DNA of 64,000 nt from Trissonchulus latispiculum (taxonomy: Eukaryota; Nematoda; Enoplea; Enoplida; Ironidae): positions 1 to 64,000 of the forward strand of contig JASAND010026401.1 of assembly GCA_030248195.1 (NCBI GenBank). Direction: 5' to 3'. The position numbers and the translations under genes were made by a program. Below are positions 39,278 through 53,100 of the stretch, in pieces. Under the pieces are notes generated by a model. That model ran no database searches and was not told the origin of the DNA. It was given only the letters and a program-made list of their open reading frames with translations. Positions within the stretch are counted from its first letter, which is position 1, and every line of letters begins with the position of its first letter.

Positions 39278-42087
39278 TTACAAGTGTTGCTCTATTGAAA
39301 ACTCGACGTTTTGCATAAAATATTGCTTGTTAGCAATCATTTTAGTGAAGCAGAAACAGTAGCCGACTGAAATGTTAGTTTCTCTTTCTGAATAATGGAC
39401 ATGTCTGCAGAAAGACTAAATAAACACTACAGGCAAGTCAAAAGTTGAAAGATTTCCGATTGCTTCCTGTTTACATACTGAAAGTTAGTCTAACTTGAGC
39501 TTGTTCCAACCGCAACCAGCTTATGTCAAAAAGGTGTCTCTTTTTCTGTAAATAGAACTTTATCAATGCATTTTTGTGTTTACTTACGTGTTTTGAATAT
39601 TCGGCTTTGTGTTTTAATGCTGACAGTTTGTGCAAAGCTTTCAGTTGTTCGTGACATCTTCTGAGCAATCACAAAAATTCTTTCAGTAGCTTTTTTGCTC
39701 GAAAACGAGGTCACTTATGAAAATTTAGAATAGAGACTAAAGAGATTTTTACTGTCTCAGCACTAGTGAATAGATCATAATTAGCCTTAAACTTGACTTG
39801 CCTTCAGATGCCAGATAATATGCACACACCGCATGCAAGTACTGATCTACTGAAAGTAGTACGAAAAACCCATTTCGGGCACCGTTCACTCGAGTCAAAG
39901 TTGAAACTAAATTTATACGTGTTCAAAATCCGCGATATTAGTGTAAAAAACTAAACCCTTTGACTAAACCCTTTGATTTTCAAAGATTCAACCGGTCAGT
40001 TTGGGTCCTCTGGGAATCTGCAAGGTCATTCTTCTCAAATTTGTTTTTCCCGTCCGTCTAAGTTCTTGCCTAGACTGAAGAGAGCGTCGGCCCGCCCGGC
40101 TACATCAAGATTCCCGATTGTCTCAACTAATCAAGTGTCAAGTCACCTATTAACATATATCTAGTCAGGCGGAGTTGGGGTCTCAGGATTTGGCGAAGCA
40201 ATTGAAATGTTTTCAGATAGCGATCCAAAGATCTGGAAACGTCCGGCGTCTCAAAATATCCAAACATGGCGATCCGGTGTGCTTTGAATGCAGGTTAAAC
40301 GGATCAGCTGACCTATTAAGGGAAGGGGGAGTCGACGAACGGGTTGAAACGAGATCGTCGGTTTTGTGAGCTAATTTTTTTCTCCAAGGTTAGCCAACAT
40401 ACCAAATTTAAAAGGTTTATGGTGGGCAATCATATCAAGCTCTCACACAGCTTTTGGCAGATCACCAAAGTGCAAGCTTTAGTGCAAAAAAACAATTTAT
40501 TTATTATTAATTTATTCAAAAACGTATTTCAGCTCTAAACGGGTTCGTTTTGCCACATATGTATGACGTTATCATGCTTACATACTAGAGTTAATCCGGT
40601 TGTCCTAATTGGTTTGTCCCTTAAGCATTGACTGGTCAAACTAGAACTTTTGAAAAAAGTTGTCTGGTGATCCTGCGCCTTTTTTTCGGTCTAATAAAAT
40701 TGGCAGTCCCTAGCCTACCCCAGCACTTCCGCCAGTTATGCTCTAGTAGTGGTAAATTGTGGCTAAATTTCGAAGATTTTGGATTTTCCTGTTAGTGTGC
40801 TGGTTCACTTTTTGTTTAGAAGCAGTTTTTATGTGTAGACCTGAAAAGCAAACTCAGTGCACTAAAATGGTACATATCAAACATTTTTGTCTCCGACTTT
40901 GCTGAAAAACTCCTTATAGACGTTCCTTGATCTGCTGAATTCGAATATAAAATTAGTTTTTGAATATGACACTGCGGTCGGTCAGGATGTGCTTACAACT
41001 GTCCTAGAGGTGTTTGCTGCGATCCTTACCCATTCTTCGAGAGAGCAATCCAGCATTTTGTGCAGTAACTGGAGAAAATTTGGACATATATAGTTAGCCA
41101 CAGCTTATAGACTTAAGCAACGCTCAATCCTATTCTTCTAAACGTCTACTCAGGACGTTTCCAGACCAGAAACGTATTTCAGCGTATGCCTAGGCATTCG
41201 AATAGTTTGCCAACATTCTCTGCAACAATAGGTCTTTATCATGTGATATCAATTGTGGGTACTACAACACAATTAAGTGATACTTGCCTGAGGCGATTCG
41301 ATCAACGGAATCTTCTTAATTTGATGATAAATAAGATATTCACCTGCACAGAGCACATTTCGGAGGCTTATACTAACTTATTGTATTGAAGCTGTAGCCT
41401 GCACATAAGTATTAGGAACTGTCTCAAATTGCTAAATGAAATAAATAGTATTTTTCGACTAAAATGCGTTTGCAAAATCCTACATGCGATTTATTTTTTG
41501 GACTTGACTAAAAACTAGAAAACGTCATAATGTTGCTTTTCTTTTATGTTTTTCCACACTGCTGTTACAACAGCTTCAGTTTTTAAGCCTAGTTTTTGTT
41601 GTAAACAAAACGTAGAAAAGTCTGGCTACCAGACAAAATAAATGCATACGAAAACGCATATCAGCTCCTAAGAGAAACGTTTTTAAAAATCGTATTATTT
41701 TTTGATTTTTAATTTGAGAAGTTCCTTATCGTAACAATTTACTTCGGAATTTCAATTATCTTACAGAACAAAACGCTAACAAGTGATGGGTCATTGCTAT
41801 TGCTGTAGCGATAGAGAATTCTACCGTGTAATCAAACAATTAATTGTGTTTGATTTATATCTATATAATATTTATTGACATTCATTTACACTCGTTTTTA
41901 CTACTGTTCTGCACGTTTCCCTAATTCTCTATTCATAAATTCTATCGACTAATATCAAAATGATGCAGGTCTTATAGAGGGTTACCCAACTAGATAATTC
42001 TTAATCATATACCAGCTATATATCAGCGATATTTAACAAAATCAGCAACCCAGAAAGGTTGAAATCACGGTAATGACCTAGTCTCGC
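39278..42087. other. intergenic, nothing firmly recognised
   Basis: No long reading frame, no clear transposon ends. A possible terminal exon at 40165-40287 follows an acceptor-like TATATCTAG and reads 40 codons to TGA, including EAIEMFSDSDPKIWKRPA. It matches no family I know. Confidence 0.35.
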
Positions 42088-42164
42088 TGTCTGGGGTGTG
42101 ACGCAAGCGGTAGAGCTTTCTACTCATGATCCAAAACTCGGCGGTTCGACCCCGCCCTGGACAG
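42088..42164 (+). tRNA. tRNA-Met(CAT)-like gene or tRNA pseudogene
   Basis: The acceptor arms TGTCTGG and CTGGACA pair throughout (with wobbles), the T stem GGCGG/CCGCC is perfect around TTCGACC, the anticodon loop reads CTCATGA (CAT), and a TTTTTT Pol III terminator follows at once. The anticodon stem has two mismatches and the D arm is poor, so it may be a pseudogene or a SINE head (the downstream CTTTCAATCCTAATTT resembles the SINE body). Confidence 0.45.
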
Positions 42165-42537
42165 TTTTTTACATCTTTCAATCCTAATTTCAATCTTTCA
42201 CACAGGTAGGGAATCCATAAAAGCTATTTGGTCCGAATGCTATTTGTCAACGTTAAACTGGCAACGATGATCTGTATCTTCGTTATTTATTTATATACTG
42301 TATGTGAAATGTAGCACAGCTGTATTTGAAGGAATACCAGCCACATTATTCCGTTCTTCGTTTAGAAAACTGGATTAACTAGCCTTAAGTTTGGTCTATT
42401 AAATCAAGTCCATTTTGTTACCTCGAGCTAAGTTTTTTCTGTTAAGTTAGTTATTTATCATTAGTTATTATTAGTTATTATTAGTTATTATTTATTATTA
42501 GTTGTTTTATTCAGCTGCTGAAATCGTGACGGTGCTG

Positions 42538-44537
42538 ATGATCGGCAACATTACCGCCAATACACTAATTTGGATACTGTTTGTATTTCACTACGGCTTA
42601 ATATTTCTTTATGTGGGGTGCTTGGCCGTCATTATTCACTACTGGAAGCAGTTCAAGCATCCGTTCTATTATCTGGTATTTTCTTTCGCTGCATCAGACT
42701 TTATACAAAACTATGCCTTTACATTATTTCTTTTGATAGCACTCTATCCTGAAAATTTTTCGCAGACAAACATCGACTTTATACGATTTAGTCTACTGAT
42801 ATCCTACATGGGAACATTTACTGGTTATGCAAATCAGTTTGTCATGTCTTTCATAAGGTTCTTTTGTGTAATCAAACCGATATGGTTCAAGGTAAGTTCT
42901 GCCGTATTGCCATATAAAAATTGAAAAGAATAGGAATACTTGACATAACTATAAAAGGCAGAATGCGAGAAAGCATATACAGTTCCATTTTGTTCTGCAG
43001 CAAACTTCGAGCTAATGCATTTCTTTTATACGAAACCGTTAGGTTTCAATCACATCGTGATTTAGCATAAGCATAAAGTTTTACTAGACATCGCTTGCCA
43101 GTCAAATTATCAAACAACTGGTTTTACCAAAAGCTACAAGGATTCATATTAATAGTCAGTTGTGAACAGTGTAGCAAAGCCTAAACAAACGACAGCAGTT
43201 TTCAGTGCTCTCAGAAGTATATTTTGTCAGACTGCGTTTTATTCCTTCTGAATCCGGAATGTATAGAAAGTGTTTTTGTATGCCCATTGCTGTATAAATA
43301 TTTCTCCATTAAGAAGTCGTATCTACAACATAGGGCTAGCTTAGGGCTGAGTTTTTAGAGAGTCAATATGCAGATCAGGTTTGGCAGCTCCTATTTAAGT
43401 AGCTAGATGGACTGTCTCTACGCAGTCTTCGGCTGTCTGCAATCAACATGGTTGCACAGTTTTGAGCACCAGTGTAACTTGCTTGGGAGCTACACTTAGG
43501 TGCACTGGGATTAGGTAGGCGGACAGTTAGTATGTAGCCTGCTTGCATTTATGAGTAGTCTCGCAGTTGCCAAACCGCCACACTTGTCTACACCTACACG
43601 GGATTTCACAAATCCGAAATCCCCAATCGAAAATTGCAACATGACCTCACTTTTGCATAACAAATAAATTCAAATGTAATTGAACAATAACAGGTCTATC
43701 AAGGAATACTGCCCCTTTTGGGGCCTACTTGTTTCTATTGAAATGGAAACCACCAGCATCATAGAATCCCTGTTATAGTTCTCTCAGAATGTTGGCGAAG
43801 TCGGCCTCGCTAAGTTTGCACCTTTCAACTGCATGCGACAACTGCAATTTCATATAATTAACAATAACAAGCAAAAGGTTCCTGCGTTTTTTCCATAGAT
43901 TATTTCAGAAAGGTGGCTAATGGAACTGCAGGCAATAAGCACAGTTTAGGTATTATAGCAGAACGGCACAAAAGCTGTCCTAGTCGGCATTGCGGCGGCA
44001 TGGCTGTATGGAATTGCAACTTCATTTCCCCAATTGCTTCCATGCTGTCACTATTCCAGACAATATAGAAAAAATGGAACAGAGCTGTTTCTCGGTTTTA
44101 CCGAACTTGGAGGTAAAATGGTTCATTATGTCGACTTGCTATCTGGTGTTGCCATCATATTCACTTTCTTCGTTAATCTGTATGCCGTCATTGTGCTGTA
44201 CCATCGTTCGAACAGACTCAAAGGTACTTCGACTCAACCAAAGGACCATCGACGTGAGCGCGTGCTGACCCTGCAATCGGCAACGCTTTGCGGATTTCTC
44301 CTGACACTAGTCATAGTTCACCAAATTGCTACTGATTTCGGTGAAGTTCAACCAGTCAAGTCGGACATATCATTTTATGTTTTCTGGTATTTTTGGTCAA
44401 CTGTAGTTTCCGGTAATGGGCTGTTCTTTCTTTGCTTAGATTGGCGCATTCGAGACAAAATGGTCCAGACTTTTAAGTTGTTTCGAAAAAGCAAGTCTAC
44501 TACGGGCACGGCTGTGCACTCTATGACAGTGAAATAA
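42538..44537 (+). CDS. seven-transmembrane G-protein-coupled receptor, nematode chemoreceptor-like, 2 exons
   Basis: Exons 42538-42891 (118 codons, phase 0) and 43962-44537 (191 codons plus TAA), intron 1070 bases with GTAAGT and TATAGCAG. The 309-residue product has seven hydrophobic segments: about 9-34, 43-68, 78-112 (ending SFIRFFCVIKP in the DRY position), 122-145 (KAVLVGIAAAWLYG), 172-205, 218-245 and 254-285 (NGLFFLCLDWRIRDKM in place of NPxxY). There is an N-glycosylation site at Asn4 (NIT) and a basic tail. Layout and the R-F motif after TM3 resemble nematode serpentine chemoreceptors (srx/srsx/srt groups); subfamily is not settled. An acceptor-like TTTATTCAG ends 23 bases before the ATG, so an upstream exon or trans-splice site is possible. 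It converges on the transporter gene, 194 bases between stops. Confidence 0.88.
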
Positions 44538-44731
44538 TTGGCTTTATTGCGATAAGCATGCTGAATTTTCCTTGAGTCTGTGACTTCTGCAAGATCTGAA
44601 TGCAAGTCTTGAATGTACGTTTCACTTCTTCAGAATGTATCATTTTGCGCAAACATTAGTTTGCAGTTGAACGATTTGGAAATCATTAAACAAATTAAAT
44701 TCTATTGACTATACATTGCAGTTTTCATTGT

Positions 44732-47700
44732 TTACAAATCGTGAGGTACACTTTCTTGTACTGCGTAAGCTTCGGCTGACAAACCTAGCCCACAGCACCA
44801 CATCACTCGCTGACATAGAAAAGCAATCGTAGGGCACCCAAATAATATTGCTTGCACTGACCCTGCTGCAAGTAAAGGCATAGAAAAACTCTCTGTTATA
44901 TCGCGAAGATAACCTGCAATAAAGTGTCAATGTATTCGGTGTCCAACAAAGCAGTATCTATTAATGCTGTAAGTGCTACGTGTTAGTATGGGCGATGGAG
45001 GTATATATAAATGACCTATAAATGACCTTAGAGGATTCAACTAGTCGTTTTGGTAAACACAATGATCGAAAATATGAAATCTTTTTGAATGCATGTGTTT
45101 GGTTAGCAATCTTTGTGAATATCATCATTTCCACACGCTGTTGTATAACCATTGTCACGAAGCAGTGATATTACAAAACGAGGGGCTCATTTAGGCTTAA
45201 CATAGGAAGCCACGTAAAGTTAAAGCAAAAATCCTTTTTAAATAAGCAATCAAATATTTGATAGAGAAATAGAGATGTGACATTGTGCCAAAAATGTCTT
45301 TAGGTTTAATTAGTGGAAGATAAAAAATTTCTAAGGATTTATCTATTGCCTTCAACTCAACTAAACATATCTTATGGTCTTTCTTTTTTAAGCCAACTCT
45401 TGTATTCAGTTTCTTGAATTAGTTACTCGACATAGTAAGTATTACTAAACAACAAACAGATGAAAAGGCGACCAACCGCAAAGCAGTGGCACAATCAGTG
45501 CGCTAAGTCCAAAACTGACGTAGTGATAACTGAAAACAGCAGGGAAATCCTGACTGCCATAAAGATCTGCAATGACAACTGCATGCAATAAGAACACCAT
45601 TCCAACTGAGGCTGCAAAGAAGCACTGAATTAAGTAAGCAACGGCCAGGATCTCCTTTGCGAATCCAAAAAGAAGTGTACATAACCCTAAAACATTAGAC
45701 TTTCTTTAACTGGCCCCATTATGAAAGTCCAGAGACCTTACCATTACACAGGCAAAAATATCAAATTAAGAAAACCGGGTTAACCATATATTTAGGTAAA
45801 CAATTAGCTTTGCCATTTAAGCTTACAAACTAAAATTAGAGAATGGCCAGGAAATCCAGGTATTCAAAATTTACTTTATTACTCAAAACTAAATCAGTTC
45901 CTATTCTTTCTATTTCTACCATAGGCTATGGCCACTTACAAAGTTATTGCGCTGGCATTCCTACAGCCCCTGCAAATGTAAAGTTTTTAAATTTCTCCAA
46001 AACAGGTTTTGAAAAATTAAGAAATCCTCAATTCCGAGTTCATTCTTTGCTGCTATTTAAGCGCAGAGTGCAACTATTTATAGTAGGATTTCGAGGAATC
46101 GGTGTCTTTTTGCAATTATAATAAGCTCAATAGAAACATTTCCTAATGAAATAAGGGCATATTCTTGTGATTTATTAGCACTCTCAAAATGCTTGATAGC
46201 GGCACTGACACCGTTACACACAACAAAGATATCTATCTATCAAAGATATTTAGGGTGACTCATCGACACTAAATTTTTTATAGCAGAGCTGCGAGCTTTT
46301 ATTGCTGCTATGTTATAAACATGTTATGTACACTTGTTACGCGTGAACAGCTACCTAGCGCAGTCCCACTAAAGCACCAAATTGCCCATCGAGGAAGTAT
46401 TCTTTGACAGTGAGGCCAGAGTGATACCGATATTCTAGTATCAATTGATACAAGTCCTCCTGCAGCAACCACGAGTGCACTCTGAGACTCAGAAAGTCGG
46501 AAATGTGTCACGAGTATGCTGGTATTAAATGTGCCAAGAGTTGCAACGCATCCGTTTGCAGTGAAGCAAAGCAAGCACAGAACGAGGAAGCGAGGCTGAT
46601 AGAACAAATGCAGTTTCAGTTCCCTTGTTAAATATTGACAGCAACTGACAGTCACCGGATATTCCCTGTTCTCAGGCAGAATTGCACTGACTGGTGTTAT
46701 TCCAAGTTTTGTATCTGAAAAACAATCTTTATTTTTACCTGTTCAGTGATCAGCCTTAGCTTTTTGCAATTGTATGGTTCACCTGTATATATCACGGACT
46801 TAGCGTTAGCAGCAAAAGACTACATAAATTTAAGTCACTAATTTGTATGGAGTAGGAGCGATTCGAAGAATATTAAAATATGCCAGTGTACAACTTACTA
46901 GATACCGTAAACAAGGGTAACGATTCAAGACAACTAGTGTATCACTTTTGTCTTTGGACTTAGTTCAAAAATTTTGTACTTATTTCTGATCTTACTTAAA
47001 ACCTTATGCTTTACTTTCGGTTTCTTTGCCATCAAGAATCCTTTGCTCTAAATGAGTGCTTGCAGGGAAGATTAAACCGGTCACGCATATATTGAGGAAT
47101 ACAGGACTTATAGCAAGAAGACTGAATCTAAGGCCAACCATGCTGTAAATGGCTTCAAAGATTATTGGAAAAAGCATTAATCCTGCAACACAGTCGCTGA
47201 AGGATACATTTATCAAAGAGTCATAAACATATTTGAAGAAATAAACCAAAACTAGAAAGTATCACTATTACCTCACTTCGTGTAAGAACCGATTGGTTGC
47301 CGTCTTGACATCAAACTGCAGCTTTGGTTTATTTAGGTGCACGAGGATAAAGTAACTAGTGTTTAAGCTTGAGATCGAAGTGAAAATAATTACTGACTGC
47401 GAATTCTCGGCACTGACACTGAACTTACCAATTCCAATGGAAGTGAACGTAACAGAATAAGCCCGATGTCGAGTCTCCTCTCCAAATAAACGACAGATCA
47501 TAATTGGAATGGCAGTCAGAGGAATGCAGCAAGCAAACCCTAGAGAATACAAGATTATGTATGTACTATTATGTACTTAGTAAAAAATTTGGTATTCGAA
47601 AATGCGGGAGCAGTGCTTGCCGTTGGTTCCCTTTTCATCTTCCCCATCTACGTATATGGGGGAGTGTAATGTGAAGAGACGTTCAGTTTCGAATATTCAC

Positions 47701-48510
47701 CAGCTCTCGCGTAGGCAGAAGACCAAACTCTTCTTATCCGAATATCTGCATGCTTTCTGTCTTTTGCAGAAATATAAGTTATTTTGTGTACCCTAGGTGG
47801 ACTGGTGTCATATTTTATTCGCCCCCTGCCATATTAGTCCCACTTTAGTTGACCTTTGTTTTGAAGCTTGTTCTGAAGAAAAAACTTTGAGGGCGTCAGC
47901 TACAATCACAATTATAAACTGTATTCAACACTACCCATTTGTTACTCGAAAGTACTTATATATTGCACCTCACCATTAAATAAACCCAGTGCAATCACAT
48001 CAATGATATAACTATCTGTAAATGCGCAGAGTATATGAGTTCCAAAACAAATGATCCCACTAATGATCATGGCTTGTCTGTAACCAATTTTATGTAAAAT
48101 CAGTGTTGCCAGCACGTCTGAAATACCAAACCATGAGAACGGTAGAGTTACTTGTTAGGACATCCCTAAGTAAGTTAAAGCTAACACTATTTTACAAAAA
48201 CCTAATTTGCAATAGCTAGTGCCAAAAGCTGCAAGGTCCTGCCTATACTGTATGGCATACTAAATCGGAAGTACACCCAGTGACAATTGAAAATAAAACA
48301 AATTATAACTGTAGACTTACTCATTTGTAGCAGGGACTGAGCAACACAGCATAAAATAGCCGCCTCCGAATAGGCAATACCATGGTGCTCAATTAGCGGT
48401 TCCACCAAAACGTGCATGCTCATCACATAGCTGTACGAAATGCCAAAGCTGATTGAGCAAATGAACGCCACAAACCAACGATTCAGGTATAAAGAAGGAT
48501 CACTAATCAT
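44732..48510 (-). CDS. SLC16/monocarboxylate transporter-like MFS protein 1, 7 exons
   Basis: Exons on the minus strand: 48510-48321, 48117-47974, 47539-47429, 47182-47015, 46714-46355, 45686-45477, 44913-44732 (TAA). They sum to 1365 nt, or 454 residues, and every intron is phase 1. Twelve hydrophobic segments fit the major facilitator fold. Family resemblance: LHKIGYRQ after TM2, CRLFGEETRHRAYSVTFTSI before TM5, LRFSLLAISPVFLN in TM6, VVIADLY in TM10, and GYLRDITESFSMPLLAAG before TM12 (compare G.L.D.TGSY in SLC16). The N-terminal DGGWGW-type motif of classical MCTs is replaced by LYLNRWFVAF, so the substrate cannot be inferred. A TTTAG acceptor-like site lies 6 bases before the ATG. It is a tandem paralogue of the gene at 50191-54091. 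Confidence 0.92.
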
Positions 48511-48769
48511 TGTGACCTAAATCAATAAGCTATACAACACTGAGACTGGAGTAGACGAAAAAATTGTTTTGGCTAGGTCGTTTTGCATGAAAGGATGCTT
48601 GGCTTCGCAGTTTTAGCTGCTTTCTTGCAGTTGCAATATTAGTGGATTTGTAACATAATAATTCCTACATTTGAATGACTAATCCATATTCTTGCTGCAT
48701 CAAAGGATAGAAAGAGTCTGAATTAATTAATAACTAGGTTAATTAGTTTGGCGGTAAAAAGGTAAAGTA

Positions 48770-49146
48770 AAGGTAACCCCCGGAATAATTGTCCTACCCT
48801 TTTCAGGGTCTAGGACGCCGGTGCTCATCCCCGGATACACAGCCGTAGAGCCAGGAGTGTCACATCAAATGATGACTATTATAGAAACAAGTTAGTTTAC
48901 GTAACAGTGGAAGGCGGGCAGCCCTTCAATAATATATGCCCTACAAGAGCTCCTCGTACCTTCCCACAATAGTGGTACCCAGTTACCGACCAATTAAGGA
49001 TGTGTAACTGGGTTGGCTACACCCCACGGCGAATCGTGTGTTTAGTCCCTTGCTCATGGTGATTTATAAAAGCCTTGTGGCAGCGGGGATTCGAACCTCG
49101 GACTATCGAATCCACTCGGCTTAACCACTCGGCTGTCAGGGCACAT
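48770..49146 (-). mobile_element. SINE with a tRNA-Ser-like head
   Basis: On the minus strand the head (49146 to about 49080) has CAGCCGAGTGGTTAAG (a tRNA-Ser-type D arm and A box), an anticodon-like TTCGATA and a B box GAGGTTCGAATCCCC. A body of about 300 bases follows, including GTAACTGGGTACCACTATTG, ending in GGTTACCTTTACTTTACC-type tail repeats. It sits between the two transporter genes. It is a different family from copies A-C. Confidence 0.65.
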
Positions 49147-50190
49147 AATAGTTTACCAGTGAACCTACATTTTCTAGGTAAATAAAATATGTAACATTCT
49201 GTATGTTTTGTCAATACTAAGTACACGGTACATTTCAAAAATCCTTAAACGCAATGCCTATGATTCTGCAGAATTGCCAATGCGTTGCGTTATCGTTAAT
49301 GATTACGCTAAAAAGGTCATTGTGCGTAGCTTATGCATAAATATTAATTATTGGAGCCGATTTTGAGTAATCGGCAAACATTAATATCCAGCATTACGCA
49401 AACATTATTTTCAATGATCCTTTTTGCCATTTCTAGTATCAGTGGTTATTCATGGCGTTTTCATAAAGCCCTACAGTTTCATGTTTCCAGCTATTTCATT
49501 AATAAGAAATTTTTAAGTTTTTCGTTATATTGCATAGAACATATAGAACATCGATAATTGCAACAAGAAACAAGTTAATGGTAAATTTTACAACAACAGA
49601 CTTAATGGATGAACGAGGTACAATACTTGACTGAAAGAGACGAGCACGTCAGCTATTGATTACAATGAGAGAATAACACTTCAGGCTCAAGATTTAACAA
49701 ATAAGTATCCAATCCAAATACACCTTACGAACGACCAGCTTTGTCTTACGACTCAAAACAAGCAACTTAGGATATATGACTCTGTTAAAGCATGCGGCAA
49801 GTTTGGGGAGCTGTTTTTGTCAATTCAGTACTCTAATTCCTAATCTCTTTTTCAATCTGATCGTCACTAAACCAATCCTATCCCTGGGTATTTCTTATGG
49901 CAAGTTCCCGTGCAGTGTCTGGATCGCATAAAATGTTATCAATCTAAGCTCAAGTAACAGCATTTCCCTATTCTCCGAGGCAACTGCACGGCGACGTGTT
50001 AAACGAAATTAACTTGGAATTTCAGCTCAAATTAAACCATAACAATTAGAAAAAGTAATGTCAAAACTTGCATCAGACGAAACTGAATTACACAAAAGAC
50101 AGCACTAAATGATTCCCAGTATGTAAAAACAAAGTTGAAACCATCAGTTGAAACTATTTACTGAGACTTAAAGTCAGCACTTTAACAATG
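49147..50190. other. intergenic between the transporter genes
   Basis: AT-rich, no reading frame of note. It would carry the promoter of the 44732-48510 gene and the 3' end of the 50191-54091 gene. Confidence 0.4.
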
Positions 50191-53100
50191 TTAACAAGGC
50201 TTATCTTCTTGCAGGTAGTAATTGTCCGTACTACAATAAAGTCTTTTGAACCACAATATTCGAATACAAAGAAATGCAATTGCCGGGCATCCAAATAGTA
50301 CAGATTGAGTCACTCCTGCTGCAGTCAACGGTATTGAAAAGCTATCAGTTACGTCTCGCAGGTAACCTAAAACGAATGATTAGCATGTTTATTTCTGAAC
50401 GATTGCTTTCAAATGACCCTAAGGGTCTAGAATCAATCATGATGACGCCAAGATTCACCAAGAGCACAGAAGAAAAGCCAAAGAAAGACTGATAAGAATA
50501 TTAAATTGTTTACAGGAAATATAGCTTTCTCTTCTAAAAATTGCTTCGTAAATAATAGCTACCCTGCCGTAGTGATTTACTAACTCAGTTAAACTCTCGA
50601 GCACTAATCTAAGGTGAAGAACATTAATGTTAATGATTAACCAACCAGAAAGCAACGGCACAACCAGTGAACTCAGGCCAAAGCTGACATAGTGGTAACT
50701 AAAAACAGCTGGAAACTCTTGACTGGTATACAAATCTGCAATTACTACTGCGTGCAACAGAAACAGCATCCCTGCAGTAGCGGCAAAGAAGCACTGAATT
50801 AAATAGGCTACTGCCAAAGATCCTGTGACAAACCCAAAAAGAAATATGGAGAAGCCTAAAAAATACTGTCGTGGTTATTAGTATCAAATTGAATTGTGGG
50901 GAAGGATCCCTAGGACTAGGAGTAAACCTTAGTTGTTAGTTATTGACATACACGAGTAGACGTCAATGAAGGTCTTATAAATCTTCAGTTGCTATTTGAG
51001 TTTTCACGAATTTGAATACGACGTGCATTTGAATTTCGAGCTTAAGCATCACACTGATTATTTCTTTTGTTTTGAAGTTCAGTACGATGAAATCTTCTAT
51101 AAGTAACAGAACGTTGACTATACATAGTGAATGCAGCAAATACCGCTTTCCTATAGCCTCCCTGCCCAGGTTTCTCTGCCAGTTCTGCAAACTGTAAGTG
51201 TTATCGACTCTTACCCAATGTTTGCTGATAACATACCCAAGGCAGTGCCATTGAAGCACCATATGGCCCACCGTGGAAATACTCTCTGACAATGAGGCCA
51301 AAAGGAAACGGACACTCTTATGAAGATCGACACAACTCCACCGGTTGCCACCACCAGCGCTGTCTGTTCCTCCGACAGGTGAAATTGTGTCATGAGTATG
51401 CTGGTGTTAAAGGTGCAGAGCGTTGCCACGCAACCCTCTGCACCGAAACACAACAGGCTCAGTGCCAGAAAACGAGGCTGGAGGAACAGGTAGAGCTTTA
51501 GCTCGGACGCCAGATACTGGCAGCAGCCTTTGGACCCATTGACAGCAGTTTTGTCCAATGAAAGTATTGAATTGCCCAGTGTGATCCCGGGATTTGTTTC
51601 TGAAACAAATGAACTTAACTTTTAATTTATCTAAAAGTTCCTCAAGTAAAATTTAAACTTTTGTTTGAAACAGTTCCAAGAATGACATGTGAACGCTAGT
51701 TAATGAATGCGGTATTGTTTTGGAGACATACGAAGGTATATTTATCGCTAATCATAATCGGTGCCTATAGAAATAGGTAGGTCCAATTCACTTGCTCAGG
51801 TGATTACTATTACTTGTTTAATTTGGTTCCTTGGTTCTTAAAAGGATTAATACATTACTTTGGTGGGACTTTCAAATTAATTTGAGCAAGCTTCTAAAGT
51901 ATTCATTCTTTCCAAATCCAATTTAGTATTATTCAGCAGTCAGTTATATTCAGTATTCAGTCACAGGCTTTGCAGTTTACATACCGTCTACGTGCCTGTT
52001 AGCTTCAGCTTCTTTTGTATCGGGATATCTTTGAACTAAATGAGTACTAGATGGAAAGACTAAGCCAGCCACAGCAATGTTTAGAAATATGGGACTGATG
52101 GCAAGAAGGCTGAATCTAAGACCAACCCAGCTGTAGAGGTATTCAAAAGCAATAGGGAATAGCATTAATCCTAAAAATATAATAGCTTCAAAATTTTAGC
52201 AAAAATTAAAATGTTTATCTGGAAAATCGTTATAGCTATTTTGATTTGACCTGTTCACTGTTACAGCTTATAGTTACAGCTTATAGTTACTGTTACAGCT
52301 TAAAAGGACTGATAATTAATTAAACTTAAGGATGACTACAGATTATTTAACGGGCAACCCCACTGCACAAGCCTGTGGGAATCCCCCAAGAAAAGTCCAT
52401 CCAATACATATGTCTGTGAACCACTTGCCGTATGTTTTCGTGTTAAAGCTCGCAAATGCAACGACTCTGCTAGGCTTAAATGTACTTGCTTCGAGCTTTG
52501 GAGCACAGAGATATCTTGTGAATTAGTATGGAATAAAACTACCTTGTGAGATATATTTGTGAGAGGCGGTTCGATGTTAATATCGTGCAGACACCGAGCA
52601 TGTACCAACAGCTGATAGCAGAGAGCCTGCCACCCGACACACTCTTGTGTATATTATGTAATCTTATTATTAGCATAAAATTAGAATTCGTCCAACAATT
52701 GTCGGATAACAAAGTTGCAAGCACTTATGTATATACCAATTCCTATGGAAGTGAATGCAACAGAATAAGCTCGATGCCGATTTTCTTCATCAAACAATCG
52801 ACAGATCATTACTGGAATGGCAGTCAGGGGAACGCAGCAAGCAAACCCTAAAAAGGAAAATTAGTCAAATTAAAATAATTTAACAACATTATGCCAGTGC
52901 CGTTTCCCTGAATGTTAACAAAAATTAGATAAAAGCTAGATTATCAAATTGGAACTTAGGAATTAAGTGAAACCGCGAACGACAGAAATTTTTCGAACAA
53001 AATACGATTGTATGCTAACATCTATACTGTCGAAGTCTTCCAATGTAAAGAGCCTAACAGGTGGTTATGTATTTGTAGTATACTCGGGTAGGGTATGTGA

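Noticed and set aside
44034..44537. Separate 167-residue single-exon protein
   Set aside because: The frame extends upstream to an acceptor at 43961 and completes TM4 of the receptor, so it is that gene's second exon.
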